64,000 bases of DNA. It comes from Artemisia argyi. Its lineage: Eukaryota > Streptophyta > Magnoliopsida > Asterales > Asteraceae. Both the position numbers and the translations under genes were made by a program. The notes below the pieces were generated by a model. It ran no database searches. It worked only from the letters and a program-made list of their open reading frames with translations, and was not told where the DNA came from. The stretch is from positions 118,571,228 to 118,635,227 of the forward strand of contig CM060693.1 of assembly GCA_030686995.1 (NCBI GenBank), written 5' to 3'. This document shows positions 24,649-37,591 of the stretch, piece by piece. Each line of letters begins with the position of its first letter. Within the stretch, counting starts at the first letter, position 1.

Positions 24649-25411
24649 ATTTTCCGTTATTGGAGTTTTCTGTTAGTCTTTGCGAATTATTAGGGTTTTT
24701 CTATTTGTACTTTTGTTGGTTTGTCTTCATAATGATGAGGGAATTAAGATAGGTATTTGTTGTAGTTTGTAATATTTATGAATAGTTTAGTTTATCTCTA
24801 TTTGTTGCTTTTACATGAAGATTGTTATCTAGAAAATTTGACATTATGATTGTTCCTTCATAACATGATTCTTCCTAAATTAGACATAGTTGATCAGGCT
24901 ATGTATAATTGAGGACTAAACGATGTGATGTTTGGCTCAGTTACAGTGGTGTTTATGCTTTTTCTTTAAGTTGTTTTAGATGGTGTTCAACATGTTGTTT
25001 TTATAATATAACACGTAATTTCTTTTTAATAATAAAGTAGGGATTTTTTTTAATTTTTTATTTATTTATTATTATTATTATTATTTTCATACTATGATGA
25101 TGAGTCAGAAATTTCTAGTCAGAAATTCCTAGGATAATAACAGTATACTGTTATTTGGTAAACGGAATAGAATTTGAAATTGACGTAGATTATAATTATT
25201 TCGGAAATATTACAAGGTAGATTTTTTGATACGGTAGAAGGATAGTTGTTATACTTTAGGTTACATCCATCGTAACTTAAAGTAAAATACAAGGAAGAGG
25301 TACTATCAGGAAATTTTTGAACTAGAGTTTATTTATTCATAACAGGAATTTATTCATCTGCATAAATCTAGTAATTATTCCCTTGATACCACCGAAGTCC
25401 TTGTAGAGTTT
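24649..25411. other. Internal spacer of element C
   Basis: AT-rich, no coding sequence recognised on either strand. This is where pol would be expected; nothing of RT, RNase H or integrase remains. Confidence 0.5.
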
Positions 25412-26098
25412 TCATTTCCTTGCAAAAGTCTTGGCTTTCCAATTTATATTGTAGTTTGGACATCGGTTCTTGTAGTGTCCTTTTGCGCCACATCCGTAGC
25501 ATATTACAGTTGTTGTTTGTCCCTTGTTGTCCGAAGTCCTACAGTTAGTTACCTTGTGACCTGTTTTCTGACACCCCATGTACTTAATCTTGCAGATTCC
25601 TGTGTGATGCTTCTCGCATTTTCGACACAGGGGTTTACCTCCAAGATATACCCTTCTGGCAACAGGTGAGACGAGGCAGTATCTATAAGCTTTTTGTTTG
25701 TATCCTAGTCGGTGATGATAGTTGAAACGATCTCCCAGACGTTTGTGGTGGCAGTCTTGAGCATTGGTGAAGTTGCAGTGGGTGGAGTTGTTGGTTCCTA
25801 TTTTAGTGAGTTTTTGCTTTTGTTTGATTCCTTTAGGTCTAACTTCTTGCTTAAACTCTTGGTTATGGTTGAAGGTGGGGTTAGTCATTCTTTCTGGAGT
25901 TTTAAAGGGGTTTGGCCTATATTCCATGTAGTTTTCCTGGTTATGCTTGTCAGACGTATCCGACTCTCCTCTTGGATAAACTATGGTGGCCCCTTTAAGT
26001 ACTACTGTCATGATGTTGCTTACCAATTCCCTGACATCTTCAGTAGTCATGGTGATTTTTGATGATGATGGAGTACATGTATTGTTTACGTTGTCCAT
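25412..26098 (-). pseudogene. gag: Element C gag C-terminal part with zinc knuckle
   Basis: Basic protein segment with a canonical CX2CX4HX4C knuckle (CYGCGAKGHYKNRC) and a degenerate second motif upstream (CRKCEKHHTGIC, GCQKTGHKVTNC). Such paired knuckles are usual in Tekay-like gag proteins. The capsid domain expected before it (about 200 residues) is not recognisable. It lies in the same minus-strand frame as the N-terminal gag piece at 27622, with a non-coding gap between. Confidence 0.7.
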
Positions 26099-26785
26099 CT
26101 TCTGAAATCATTAATGAAACTTAACTTAGAATCCTTTTGATGTCAGAATATTTTTAAATAATGAATTCTAATTATTTCATTGATGATAGACTGAATTGAC
26201 TCCTTACTGTAATCTAATTTCAAGATATGTCTGTGTTGTATCATAGATAGATAATCAACTCTTGATATGAGATTACTAAGGAACAAACCGATTCGTCCAC
26301 TAAAATAAATTTTCTCTCCATTTTTCAAGTTCTCTCTTGAAAATTTATTTTTAGACAATCCTTTGGTTTTTGGTGAATTATAGTATGTTTAAGAAGTCTT
26401 AACAATCGTAAGAAATCTAACGGTAGATTTGAATAGTATTGTAGAAGTTCTCATAATATTAATAACTTGACTGGTCGTCTTTGTAAAATGATTAGTACAA
26501 GGTCTCTTATTAATATGTCATGGATCTACGTGGAGTTATTTGTTCATCAAGGGAGGTAACAATTTACGAGATTTTTGCATGAAAGTATGAGGATTCATAG
26601 TATGCATGCTTGATACGAAAGAAACGATTGATTCATAACAGAGAGATGTAACGGAAGAGGAGGTTATTATACATTATGATTTGATTACAAATTCTGAAAG
26701 GTTCAGATTTATTGAACATTACATGGAATACTAACCAAGTCTCTCTGGTTTAGTAGTTGCCACAGGAATACTTGTAAACTTAAGA
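26099..26785. other. Gap between gag pieces of element C
   Basis: No open coding frame of note. The part 26143-26300 is clearly homologous to element D at 53400-53520, so it is ancestral element sequence, not an insertion. Confidence 0.5.
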
Positions 26786-27622
26786 TTAGTTACGCCTTTG
26801 ACGTAAATATCTAATCTCTTTCTCAAGTTCAAGTTGTGCTGCATCCATGTTTGAGAAACGTTCCTGAGATATGTTCATTTGATTAGCCAGCATAGTCTCT
26901 AATGCGGCAATCCTTTGACTCTGGTTTCTTGCTGTGTCTCGGGCCATCCATAGGGTCCTTTCAATGTCTTCAATTCTACCATGTGTATGACCGTGTTCTC
27001 TTCTTGCAGAATGGACCCTGGAATCCAAACTTCCAAGTTCCTGGTTGGTGTTGTCTTTTATCTCATTAATCTTTAATCCTAATTCACATATTGCTCGTAT
27101 TTCAGCATCCGCTCTTTTGAACAATGCGTCAAGGTTACGGTCGTACCATTCAAATTTTGTTGGTTGTAAACCTTTCAGCTGTTCAGTGTGAGCCTCTAAT
27201 ATGCTGGCTTGTTGATAAACAAGAGTCCATATTGAATCAGGTGTCCTTATATTGTAGTTGGGGGAATTAGGTGAGGATAAATTAATTGGGATATCTGGTA
27301 TTGGGGAATCTGAAGAGTAGGGTGACAGAGAATTTGGCTCAACATTCTTCCACGACCTCTTTTGACGTGAACTTTGTCCAACTTCGAATGTTGCCTGACT
27401 ACCAATCACATCTTCATATTATTCAGTAGTTCTCCTAAGTTTTTGACGTAGAGGTGAACAATTAGGTGATGATGAAAGTGATTTCTGAGTGATTCCTATA
27501 TTAAGTTGAGGCTGTGATATTTGTACGTAGGGATCTTCAGTATTCGGAGAATTTTGATTGATAGGTGATGTATAAGTATTACGAAGAGTAGTTTTGGCGT
27601 TCACGAAAGTTTTTGGAGACAT
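26786..27622 (-). pseudogene. gag: Element C gag N-terminal part
   Basis: Starts MSPKTFVNAKTT 261 bp after the LTR and ends at RQRRN. It is Asn/Ser/Pro-rich at the start, then becomes helical with a coiled-coil-like end (QLEKEIRYLRQ). A nonsense codon TAA at 27416-27418 stands where element D has TCA (in ESYEDL). Homology to the element D ORF at 52495 covers the first ~90 residues, which supports this as the true start of gag. Confidence 0.7.
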
Positions 27623-27867
27623 GTTACTGTAGTAACCGAGAATAGTATTTTATAAGTAACTTTTATGTTAAAGATATACTAGTACGGATGAAATAATAAT
27701 TGTGTAAGCGCAATTTCTAAACATGCAGAATAATCTTAACAGGTAATGTACTGAGCAAGGTAGTCTGTAGAAACGGAAGGCACGAAGAGTGTAAGGCTAT
27801 AAAATGTTTTGTTTGTAAAAACGGTTACAGTTCGGATCTGTATTAGACCCGTTTCGCTATAACTAAA

Positions 27868-27879
27868 GCTCTGATGACA
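27868..27879 (-). promoter_or_regulatory. Degenerate primer-binding site of element C
   Basis: Minus strand TGTCATCAGAGC, two mismatches from the tRNA-Met primer site TGGTATCAGAGC found intact in element E. It lies three bases from the LTR edge. Confidence 0.7.
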
Positions 27880-27882
27880 ATC

Positions 27883-30800
27883 TTTAACACCCCCATTTTT
27901 AAAATATTTGCAGCGGAATAAAGATTGGGTGTTACTTCACAGCTCACAGTTTTTCAGTAGAAAATGATTATCAATTTAGTCATTTTAAAACATTTATCAT
28001 TCGAACTTTTATAAATATCAGAGTTTTCAAAATGAGGTCCCAGTGGTTTCAAGTTTGTTAAATAGGTTTTCGAATGATAATAAAAAATTTTAGCCTTTGT
28101 GAGAATTTCGTGCTCTTCCGTCCCATCCTTGCTCGTTATAAACCTGAGATAAACATGCTAAAAATCAACAAAAGTTGAGTGATATTCATAGGTTTAAGTT
28201 TAATAATTGAACACAAGTTATAGGTGATAATTGCACCGTCATACAATTATAGGTTAAAAACAGTTGTTATTGCATTAAGCTCATGGCACTCATCCGATTA
28301 ACAGATCTCATCATAAATGATGGATTATAGTAACAATGGCCCTCGGGATAGGTACTTGCCAGTAACCTATTAGATTTCAAATAAAGTGCGTTTGGTAGTT
28401 TTCTCGAACGCCCAAACGGGGATTGTCAATCCCTAATAGATCTATCCACAATTATTTACGTTCACTCTACGAGTGACTAAGGCTCATGATATGAGGGACT
28501 TTTGGCAATAAGGTACTTAAGCAATAACGATATAAATCATACCAAGAAAAATACTTGTGTTCAGTTTGTAAAAACTAGCATGTATCCCCCTCGCGAGTTT
28601 ATAAAAACATTTAAATAGGTAAAGGCGAGGCTATGAACTCACCTTAGTGGTATAGTGGTCAAAATATCGATACTCAGTTTGCAATAAGGAAACGGCTCCA
28701 CACACGACCTAGATAATATATGGCAAGTTTTAGTGTTTGATAGTCTTAGTCGTTTAATCGCGCGTAGTTTTAGAATATAACGATGGTTGGTTTAACGATT
28801 GTAAAAATTGTGGTTTTATAAAATATCGTAAGTTTTAAATAAGTTATATATATATATAACATAAAGTTTAAAAATAATAATGATAATAGTTTGAAATAAA
28901 ATGTAACGTCGTTATTGTGAAATCGTAAAAATGGGAAGTAAAAATAAAAATATTAATTATATTATACGGCCCTTGTCTTTTCCATATTTTTACACTTTTT
29001 ACCCTAACGGGGTTAGCGTTACGTCGTTAGTCCAAAGTTAAATATTTTTACGTTTTACGTCCAAAACTTTTACGATTTTAACATTTTCCATCCCAAAAGT
29101 TTATAAAATCAGTTTTTTCATCCTCATGTTTGTAAAATGACAATTTTTACCTAAAGTTTATAAAAGTGACACTTTTAACCCGAAAATTATAATTTTTGCA
29201 AATTTAGTCCAAAATTTACCAAATTCGAAACTTAACATTTTATATTTCTTAATTAAGGTAAAAACAGCTTATTTAACTTTTCAGTTTGCTTATTTTACGA
29301 AAAGTGCTTATTTATAGCTTATGGGCTTTTAACGAGCAATCTAGGGCCCGTTAAGCTTTTTAAATCCAATGGGCTTACGAAAGTTTTGGGCTTGGTTTCG
29401 GGCTTATTTTAGGATGCTAAAAATGTTCCAAGACTGCTTATTAGGACTGCTTATTCATTAGCTTATTTTGAAAGGATTGGGCCTTAAGGCCCAATCGTTG
29501 TTTATTTGTGTTTCAAAAATGGTTCAAGGTCGCGATGCTTGGCATCATTTAAAGGTCAAGACGAAATTTTTATTACAAACGTTATACACAAAAATGATAG
29601 TTTGTCAGGTGGTTCAAAGTTACTTACAAACGTGTTTCAAAAATTGTTTGTACGTGAGTTTTATATTTAAAACTTTATGTATCTTGATTAGTAGCGTAGT
29701 AAATATATGGATGGGATGAAAATACGTAAATGTTGTTTATATAGATTATGAGTAATGAAGTGCAAGTGTTTGTGATTTACACGTAAAAATCAAAATGCGT
29801 TTTTAAGTAAGAATGGAAAAAGTTCGTGTGAGACTTACTACACCAAAATGGTGGGGTAAAACGAGACGTAGAGTCGAGGGAAAGTGAATACGAGAGTGTA
29901 GTGTGTATGTTGGCTCGACCAAGGTTCACAAACAAGGATTTGTTCCTCCTAAACTTGATTGGAAAGTCTTGTGCTCATGCCAAAGTAAATCGAACCAGAA
30001 ACGAGGACTAAGAAACTTAGAGTATTTGGTATTTGATTTGCATGTGGGAGTACGAGTGCATGCATGCATGGTGGCTTATATACGAGACTTGGAGTAACCT
30101 AGTGACTATAATTTATGAGATTTGATGTTTACTTGTTGCTAAAAGTCTTTGAGAAAGTGTAAGACGCAACATTTCTCTTCTTTTGTTTCTAGCAAATCGA
30201 CATACTCTTATTCAAAGGAAACGTGGGTTTTGGGATTTTAAAATGGAATGGTACTTGCGAAATGGATTTTAAAATTCATGTAGTCCTTTGCCTAGGTGCA
30301 TAAAATAGTCATTGTGTGAGCATGAATTAGGGAGGTACACTCTTTGTATTTGAATTGATATGTCGACAACCATTTTATTATGTAAACGATTTGTAAACTT
30401 GGCTAGGACTAGTGATAACCGATCAAATGTAATGTTTAAAACATGAGTTTGAGTTAAGAATGGTTTTAGAACTTATTAGAAACAAACTAGAGCAAAAATG
30501 GTTTAGTCTTGGATTAGTTAAAAAAAATCGAGTGGGTTTGTTTTTTTGGACGGGGTACTATGCCTCCTAAAAATGTATTTAGGCTCGACATGGGAAGTTG
30601 AAACTTGACATACTTGAAGTCGACTAGGTGAGGAATGAGGGAGTGTGAAAATACTTAGGGGTCGTGTGTAAGAATAAGGAGTACGAGACGTGTTTTTGGC
30701 ATGGTATAGTCGAGTTTTACTAAACTAATTATAAGTGGTTTTGGGATCAAGTGTTGTGGGCTGTGAATAGTAACAGGCCGAAACTTTTAGTTGGGCTTAG

Positions 30801-31186
30801 GATGTAATTAAGGGTCTGGTTAGATGTAGGTTAGGATTAGTAAAAATTTTAATTGTGATTAGTGAATGTTTAATTAATATTTGGTGAAACGTTTACATGA
30901 TTCCGGGAGTTGTCGAATGTGTTTTGCTAAAATACGTTACGTAAGTTTGTAAATGGTAAAAGTTTAATATTCTCGCGATTTTAGACTATAGTGGTACATG
31001 TGTGAGCATCGTTCCAAGCAAAAAAAAAAGAATCATGAATATCGTAGTGATTTTTAAGTAACATAGCATGTTTGATAATAAATTAAAAAAAAATTGTTAT
31101 TGGTAAAAACGTTATTAATTAACGTAATGATATATTAGTCTTTGACTTACTTTTACTATTTATAGGGAAATTTACGGGAGATTACA
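27883..31186 (-). repeat. LTR of element C, high-coordinate copy (5' LTR of the minus-strand element)
   Basis: 3304 bp, matching 20370-23805 apart from scattered changes and the absence of about 130 bp at about 29614. The deletion edges share ggtt. Its inner end has lost the CA terminus (minus strand TTAAA instead of TTACA). Confidence 0.92.
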
Positions 31187-31883
31187 AAACATCGTATGCC
31201 GCTTTGGACTACCTGGAGAAATTATTTCGGACAACGGAAAACAATCCTGTGATAACCCGTTCAAGGACTGGTGCGCGCAGTTAAATATTACACAACACTT
31301 CGCGTCAGTTAAGCACCCACAAACCAATGGTTTGGTTGAGCGCGCGAATCGTAGTCTGGGCGAAGGAATTAAAGCACGTCTTGACTAAAACAAAGGAAGA
31401 GGGGTGGATGAATTGTCGCATGTTTTATGGGCGCACCGCACGACAATCAAAGTCAGCACTGGAGATACACCATTCTCTCTTGTCTATGGGACAGAAGCTG
31501 TCATACCAGCTAAAATTGGGATGCCAACTATTCGTACGGCGGAAGTCAATGTTACAACCAATGACGACGAGCGATGTATAGACTTGGATCTATTAGAAGA
31601 AAGGCGCGAACGTGCAGCTATATGTGAGGCAAGAGCTAAGTCAAAGATGAAGGGATACTATGATGCTAAAGTCAGAAGCATTTAATTCAGGCCAGGCGAC
31701 TTTGTATATCGTGCCAATGATACAAGCCACGTAGAAGATACAGGAAAGCTTGGACCAAAGTAGAAAGGGCCCTATGAGGTCACAGAAGCACTAGGAAAAG
31801 GCGCATACAAGCTGCGTGATATGGATGGCTGTGAGCTACAACGCACATGGAATATTTGCAATCTCAAGAGATGCTATCTTTAG
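31187..31883 (+). pseudogene. pol: Element B integrase, part 3' of element C
   Basis: Continues the integrase core interrupted at 20370. The second catalytic Asp (IISDNGKQ) and Glu (NGLVERANRS) are present, and the protein ends at TAG 31881-31883 after CNLKRCYL, as in element A. Stops at 31386-31388, 31683-31685 and 31761-31763 break it. Confidence 0.88.
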
Positions 31884-32635
31884 GAAAGGCTACGGCCCAC
31901 GCACAGACACCTCCGCACTTTAGTAAGTGCTCAATAAATGTCCGTGTATTTACATTTTGTTTCGTTTAGGCAAATGTCTTTTCTTTTTTCAAAAACTTGC
32001 AAGAATTAATCAAATATCTCGGTTTCTAGCTAACTACGCGACACAGTTAACTTTATTGCTTACATCTTATTTATATCTCAATATTGTTAATTTATTTTTT
32101 GCCAACATGGGGTGCATGCATTCATTAAGACCCACGATGGCAAAAAGGATGAGTAAACCTAATAAATAACTTGTTGAGTAAGAGGGTTGCAAACCCATCA
32201 ACATTGGATCACGAATCCTTGTTATACACCTTACTCTCAAAACGTTGGAGTAAGTTCAGTGTGTGTCCCACGAAGGATACGCCATAATGCACACTATGCA
32301 CGTTTAACAATTTAGGAGCCAAGACTCTTGGTTCCTTGATATGGCACTTGTAGTACGCTACAAGTTAACCCATACACTTACGAATTTTATATATCGAGTT
32401 ATGGACTTAATATATAACTATAAAGGATCATAGATTCTACAATTTTTTCTAAGTACATTTTGATCAGAATTTGACTCTTGGAGGTCTTTCATGTAAAGAC
32501 AAATAATCTAAGTACAAACAGGATGACACAAATATGCGTACAAAACCAGCTTTTTTTTTTTCATAAACTACGAGTTTATAAAAGTAATAGATTCAACACA
32601 CATATGTGCAACAAAAAAGGTGAATCTACAATAGT
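31884..32635. other. Spacer between integrase and antisense gene of element B
   Basis: Homologous to 5247-5904 of element A in its first half. No coding sequence recognised. Confidence 0.5.
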
Positions 32636-35226
32636 CTACATACTACGAGTGTGTCTATGCCCTGAACTACCAACGTTGGGCGCTGCACTCCCAGCCTCCT
32701 CAAGCCTTTTCAGTAGGCTACTATCCTCAGGCGACACTGTCGCCACGCTGACAGGAAACCCATCGGATCTAGGGATGTGCGCTGCACCAACACCACAAAG
32801 TATCGCCTTCCCCTTTACACCCTTCTTCCTTGCAAGCCTTGTGGCATGAGCTTCCAAAGATGCCTTCAAAGAAACCTCTTTCTCAAGAGCAAAGGGGTTC
32901 AAGATATTGCGTGGGTGCGCAAACACAGGCACTTGCCGCTGCGACTCATCGGGCTTCAAAAAGTAGTCAGGCTGAGCCTCCGCATCCTCCACTACATGCT
33001 TCGCTAGGGTTAACCCCTCCATAATCACACTTATGGGGTAATCCTGGTCGCGCTCCAGTTGAGCGATGCGCGGAAACTCAAACAGTTTCATCTTCTCCAT
33101 GGCAGCAACAAGCTCCGCATAGCCATCACCATTGTAGCCTGGCACTTCTGCAAGGGGCACAGTTAAAATCTTACCTTTGTGCAGCTCCTCCACAGCTTCA
33201 GCCTTGCCACGCGCTAAGGCGCATTGCACAACGATCCCAAAGGCCTCTACAACCTCTGGGGACTCTAGCTTGCCCATAGCAGCCAAGCGAAGACCGTGAC
33301 TGATCAGCCACCTACGAATAGAACAACACTCCCATTATAAGACAATAATTAAATGCGAGAAACTGAAAAAGAAATCAAAAGGAATTAAGTACCTGTGCTC
33401 AGCAACAGCAGATACCAAGTGTGGGTATAGCTCCTCATTGTATTCGATGCTAAGCTTGCGCAACTTACTCTCTTGCGTCTCCATTTGAGCAAAGTGTTTG
33501 CTCTTATTTTTCTCTAGGTACTTCAACCCCCACAAGCAGGTAGACTTGTACTGGTCAAAAGCAGCACGCTCATGGCTCAACTCAGCCAGTAAAGATATCA
33601 TTTCATCTGCAAGCCTCTTGGAGTGCGCAGTTGTTGACTCCATGGCAGCTTGAGCACTCACCAACTGCGCCTTCAACAACGTAATCTCCTCATCCTTATG
33701 CGCGCTGGTACTCTCTTCACCAACATACTTTGCCCTGAGCTGGGCAACCAAGGAAGCCTCGTGCGCAGCAGCCAAGCTAAGCTCCTCTATCAGCTGCTCA
33801 GTAGACAAATCCGCGCAGGCCTTCAAAGAACCCTCCACCTGAGGCTGACTCACCTTAGGTAGCAATTGCTCCATATGAGCTGCATCACCCCCTGCAGCTT
33901 CGTCACTACATATAAAGAGCAAGAAGTCAAGTCATTATGATACACAAAAAAAAAAAAAAGAAAAGAAAAGAAGAAGATAGAAGAAGAAACAAGACATTGT
34001 TACTTACTTGGGAGAGGAGGTCTCAGCAGTATCCCGCGCAGTCACGGATGGCGACGCATCCTCATCTGTGGACACATCCACAGTAATGATGGGGCGTCTT
34101 CGCTTGGATGTGCCCACCCCACCATCGCCAGACACCTTGCGCTTCACTCCCTGAGTCGCCTCTTCAGGATCACTATCAGCCTTGAAGATCCCCATACCCT
34201 CAGAGGAATCAGTGCGCGGAGGCTCTGGGGATTGAACTTCCTGTGAAGGAATAGTTTGCACGAGAGTCGCTTCCAGTAGGGGTTGGGCGACGTTAGCCGG
34301 CTCCTCCTGCACATACTCCATGGTGCGCCCTGCTGTGGCTTCCAGTATCGGTGTCTCACCCTCCCTCAAAGGGCGCACTCCCACAGTTACTTGTTTGGGC
34401 TTTGACAGCTTCACCACGCTAAACAAGTCCATCTCTGCACAACACGTAAGAAACAACAAAGAAAATTGGAGTTACATATAACTACAATACAAAAGAATGC
34501 TTACACTACATATGCGAATGAAAGGAAGGACAAGCACCCACCCCGGCTTTCCTCATCCAGAAACGTTGGCACCTCGTTAGCACCTTGAAAATAGTTGCGA
34601 CTAATCCCCATATACACCAAAAACTCCTCGGGGTAGGAGTTGATGGAGATGCGGTTAGTATTAATGGTCTCCGCATCACCTACGTTGTACGTCCCGGGCT
34701 CTGGGCGCTCATCCTTTGGCAGCGTCCCCTGAGTATAGAACTCAAAGAGCCAGGGGAACACTTTATTATCTACCTAGAAAAATCTCTCCCTCCAATTCCT
34801 AAGGGCGTCTACCTTCTTAGTATAACATTGAAGACGCCCTGCGCACTTCGAAAAAGACACGCACCCGTTTGAGCACGTTGTGTGGTAAAACGCGCGGAAG
34901 AGATTGATGGCTGGGTTAATGGCGAGTAAACGACAGTTTGCTTCAAAATTGGTAATCTTCGCTGCACCTATACAGTGCAGCTGGGATATGTGCAGACGGT
35001 AAAAATTGAGCACGTCGCTCAGGAATAGGGATATGGGCACGCGCTGATTCGCAAATTTGAAAAAGCGCGTGTATACCCCTACCTTTCCCTCAGGGAATAC
35101 AGCAATAGATGCGTCCGCCGCCGGTACTGCCGGATGCAACGCGAGGGGAATATAATAGTCCGAGGTGAACTGGCGGAGTTCATCCTCGTCTATCTCGGAG
35201 GCAAAATCAGATAATTGGCGAACCAT
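32636..35226 (-). pseudogene. Antisense four-exon gene of element B (putative gypsy-type transposase domain)
   Basis: Homologue of the antisense gene of element A with the same four exons on the minus strand: 35226-34542, 34434-34008, 33905-33393 and 33311-32636. Introns are GT-AG (107, 102 and 81 bp). The exons sum to 2301 nt, exactly 767 codons, and exon 2 has the same length as in element A (427 nt). Exon 1 has the gypsy-type transposase domain (QFTSDYYIPL, HISQLHCIGAAK), exon 3 a coiled coil, exon 4 the KGKAILCGVG/AHIPRSDG end. One nonsense codon, TAG at 34776-34774 (codon 151, Trp in the family), disables it. Its decay is much lighter than that of the sense polyprotein. Confidence 0.85.
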
Positions 35227-35357
35227 TTTTGAAATAATCAAGATGCGTACGCGTTGTTACCTTAACGAGGAATAGATTTCTTGATTGGTATTTGACGATT
35301 CTAACAATGGTGGAAATGGTGATTTACTGTGATAATCACAGTGAAAATGGAGGACCC

Positions 35358-35368
35358 TTTATATAGGG
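35358..35368 (-). promoter_or_regulatory. TATA box of the antisense gene, element B
   Basis: Minus strand CCCTATATAAA, about 135 bp upstream of the antisense ATG; equivalent to 8594-8604 in element A. Confidence 0.6.
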
Positions 35369-35599
35369 TTACCCATGGCGTTAGATGCTTGCCATGTGGA
35401 TCCCACTAACTCTAACCGTGTGGCTGGAAGATCAACAGGTATAACACTTTTTCACGATTTCCAAGGGATACGTGGGACCTATTTAGACTAGATACACCGT
35501 ATGTTTATTTTTGGCGGGAAATACTTGACGCTTCCCCGCCACGCTTTCCGCTATGATTGTTAGTCTAGCATACGCGGCTACACCCTGCGCATACTAGAC

Positions 35600-35616
35600 A
35601 TGGGGGGGGGGGGGCA
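35600..35616 (+). promoter_or_regulatory. Polypurine tract of element B
   Basis: Run of thirteen Gs followed by ca, directly before the LTR start TGATGACG. Element A has only five Gs here. Confidence 0.75.
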
Positions 35617-36099
35617 TGATGACGTATAGTCCGCACTCGGGTCACGAACCCGACCAATAGACATTACTAATGTCCAAGCTCATCACGTCTGGGCTATCAT
35701 AATAATGATTTGGGCCATTATACTAACGGTTTGGGCTCACGAAAGCCCAAACCCAAATATATTATTTATGGTCGTGATAATGATCTTCTATTTATGGGAT
35801 TTAGATCAATAGACCGGATAAGGCGAGATACGCCGAAGAGTAAGAAGCACGAAATCTACAAGGATTCCGTGCCTATATAAAGAATATCACGGCTCTCATT
35901 GAGCTACGATCAAAAACCTTAACTCTTCGCTATAACCCTAAAACCAATTACTTACTCTCACGCCGGAGGATAATCGTGGGAGACAATCCCACGATAAGCC
36001 TAACGGTGTTGTTTGCTTTCTTAGCGCGCAGGTCTCAAGCATTAAGATCTAATTGATACGTGAACAGGAACCCAAACAAGGAACGCCCAACTATTGTAT

Positions 36100-36104
<5 letters not shown>
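35617..36104 (+). repeat. 3' LTR of element B
   Basis: 488 bp, TGATGACG to TATCAACA. Full length, unlike the 5' LTR copies. Contains CTATATAAA near 35872-35880 and the stem-loop at 35973-35995. Confidence 0.92.
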
Positions 36105-36868
<764 letters not shown>

Positions 36869-37527
36869 ATGCAGCCACAACGACGTTCATTGAGGCTTTC
36901 TAATGGTATGAAATATAGAATCTCATAGAATATTTATAATAGAATGTTTACTTTATTCATGTGATGATGATTACATTATCGTTTTCAGCAAACAAACAAC
37001 AAGGAGAAGCTAAAGCTCGAGATGTGGGGAAGTTAAGGAGACCTGCAACTGGTATATTAGTAAATGTTTATATTCGTAATTTGATATATTATTATTAATG
37101 TTATATGTTTTTTTACTAACCGTCCAAGAGGTATATGATTAGCATGTTCAACCAAGGTTGTACTACAGTCTCTATTATATTTTTTTGATTATTCATTAAT
37201 GTTTGTGCTTTTCAAGCAAACAAACAATGAGGAGTAGCTAAAACACAAGAGGGGAAAAGGTTTAGGAAAATTACAACAGATATGTCATTAGCTTTTTAGA
37301 CATGCAGTTTGATGTATTGTCTGGTGTATTATTATCTATTTAGATCTGTTGTTTGTTTTATTGTTATTTGGCATGCCCGAATTTGTAAATTTAAATTATT
37401 TGTGTTTGGTTACATGTCTAATATGCAAATCTCTATAATTATATGCTTTAATCTCCAGCTGTTAAAGGCTCGACTAGCAGAACAGGCTTGGCATGTACCA
37501 CTACGATTGGAAGTTATACAACAGTAG
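36869..37527 (+). pseudogene. Small-exon plant gene fragment, 5' part (left of element F)
   Basis: Not identified with certainty. Exons: 36869-36905 (starts ATGCAGCCACAACG, product MQPQRRSLRLSN), 36989-37051 and 37459-37527. All splice in phase 1, have AG acceptors and GT donors, and have lengths divisible by three apart from the first. A decayed duplicate of the second exon lies at about 37217-37280, with a TGA inside and lost splice sites. The basic, low-complexity N-terminus built of tiny exons reminds me of the N-terminal part of plant Helitron helicase genes, but no helicase domain is present. It continues at 46840. Confidence 0.5.
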
Positions 37528-37591
37528 GTTAGTTTAGATGTAATGTTGCGACACATTCAATCTGCATGTTGTTTATTATAAGCATGTTTGG

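Larger units (their letters stand above)
20370..31186 (-). mobile_element. Element C: Tekay-like gypsy-derived element lacking pol, nested in integrase of B
   Basis: Ends are TG and CA, flanked by the exact 5-bp target duplication aaaca (20365-20369 and 31187-31191). Orientation is minus: the primer site, a degenerate tRNA-Met match, lies at 27868-27879, and the polypurine tract lies at the low-coordinate side. LTRs over 3 kb starting TGTAA, a tRNA-Met primer site and a CGGAATTC-type motif by the polypurine tract resemble the Tekay/Del chromoviruses. The internal region (about 4.1 kb) has only gag remnants and two antisense small ORFs; RT, RNase H and integrase are absent. Confidence 0.9.
14929..36104 (+). 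mobile_element. Element B: Tat-lineage gypsy element, interrupted by element C
   Basis: Same architecture as element A: LTR, primer site, gag-pol on +, four-exon antisense gene on -, G-rich polypurine tract, 3' LTR. Without element C (20370-31186) and one copy of its target duplication it would be about 10.4 kb. It lies between AT microsatellites on both sides, so its target duplication cannot be resolved. The sense polyprotein has at least nine stops and two frameshifts, more decay than element A. Confidence 0.92.
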
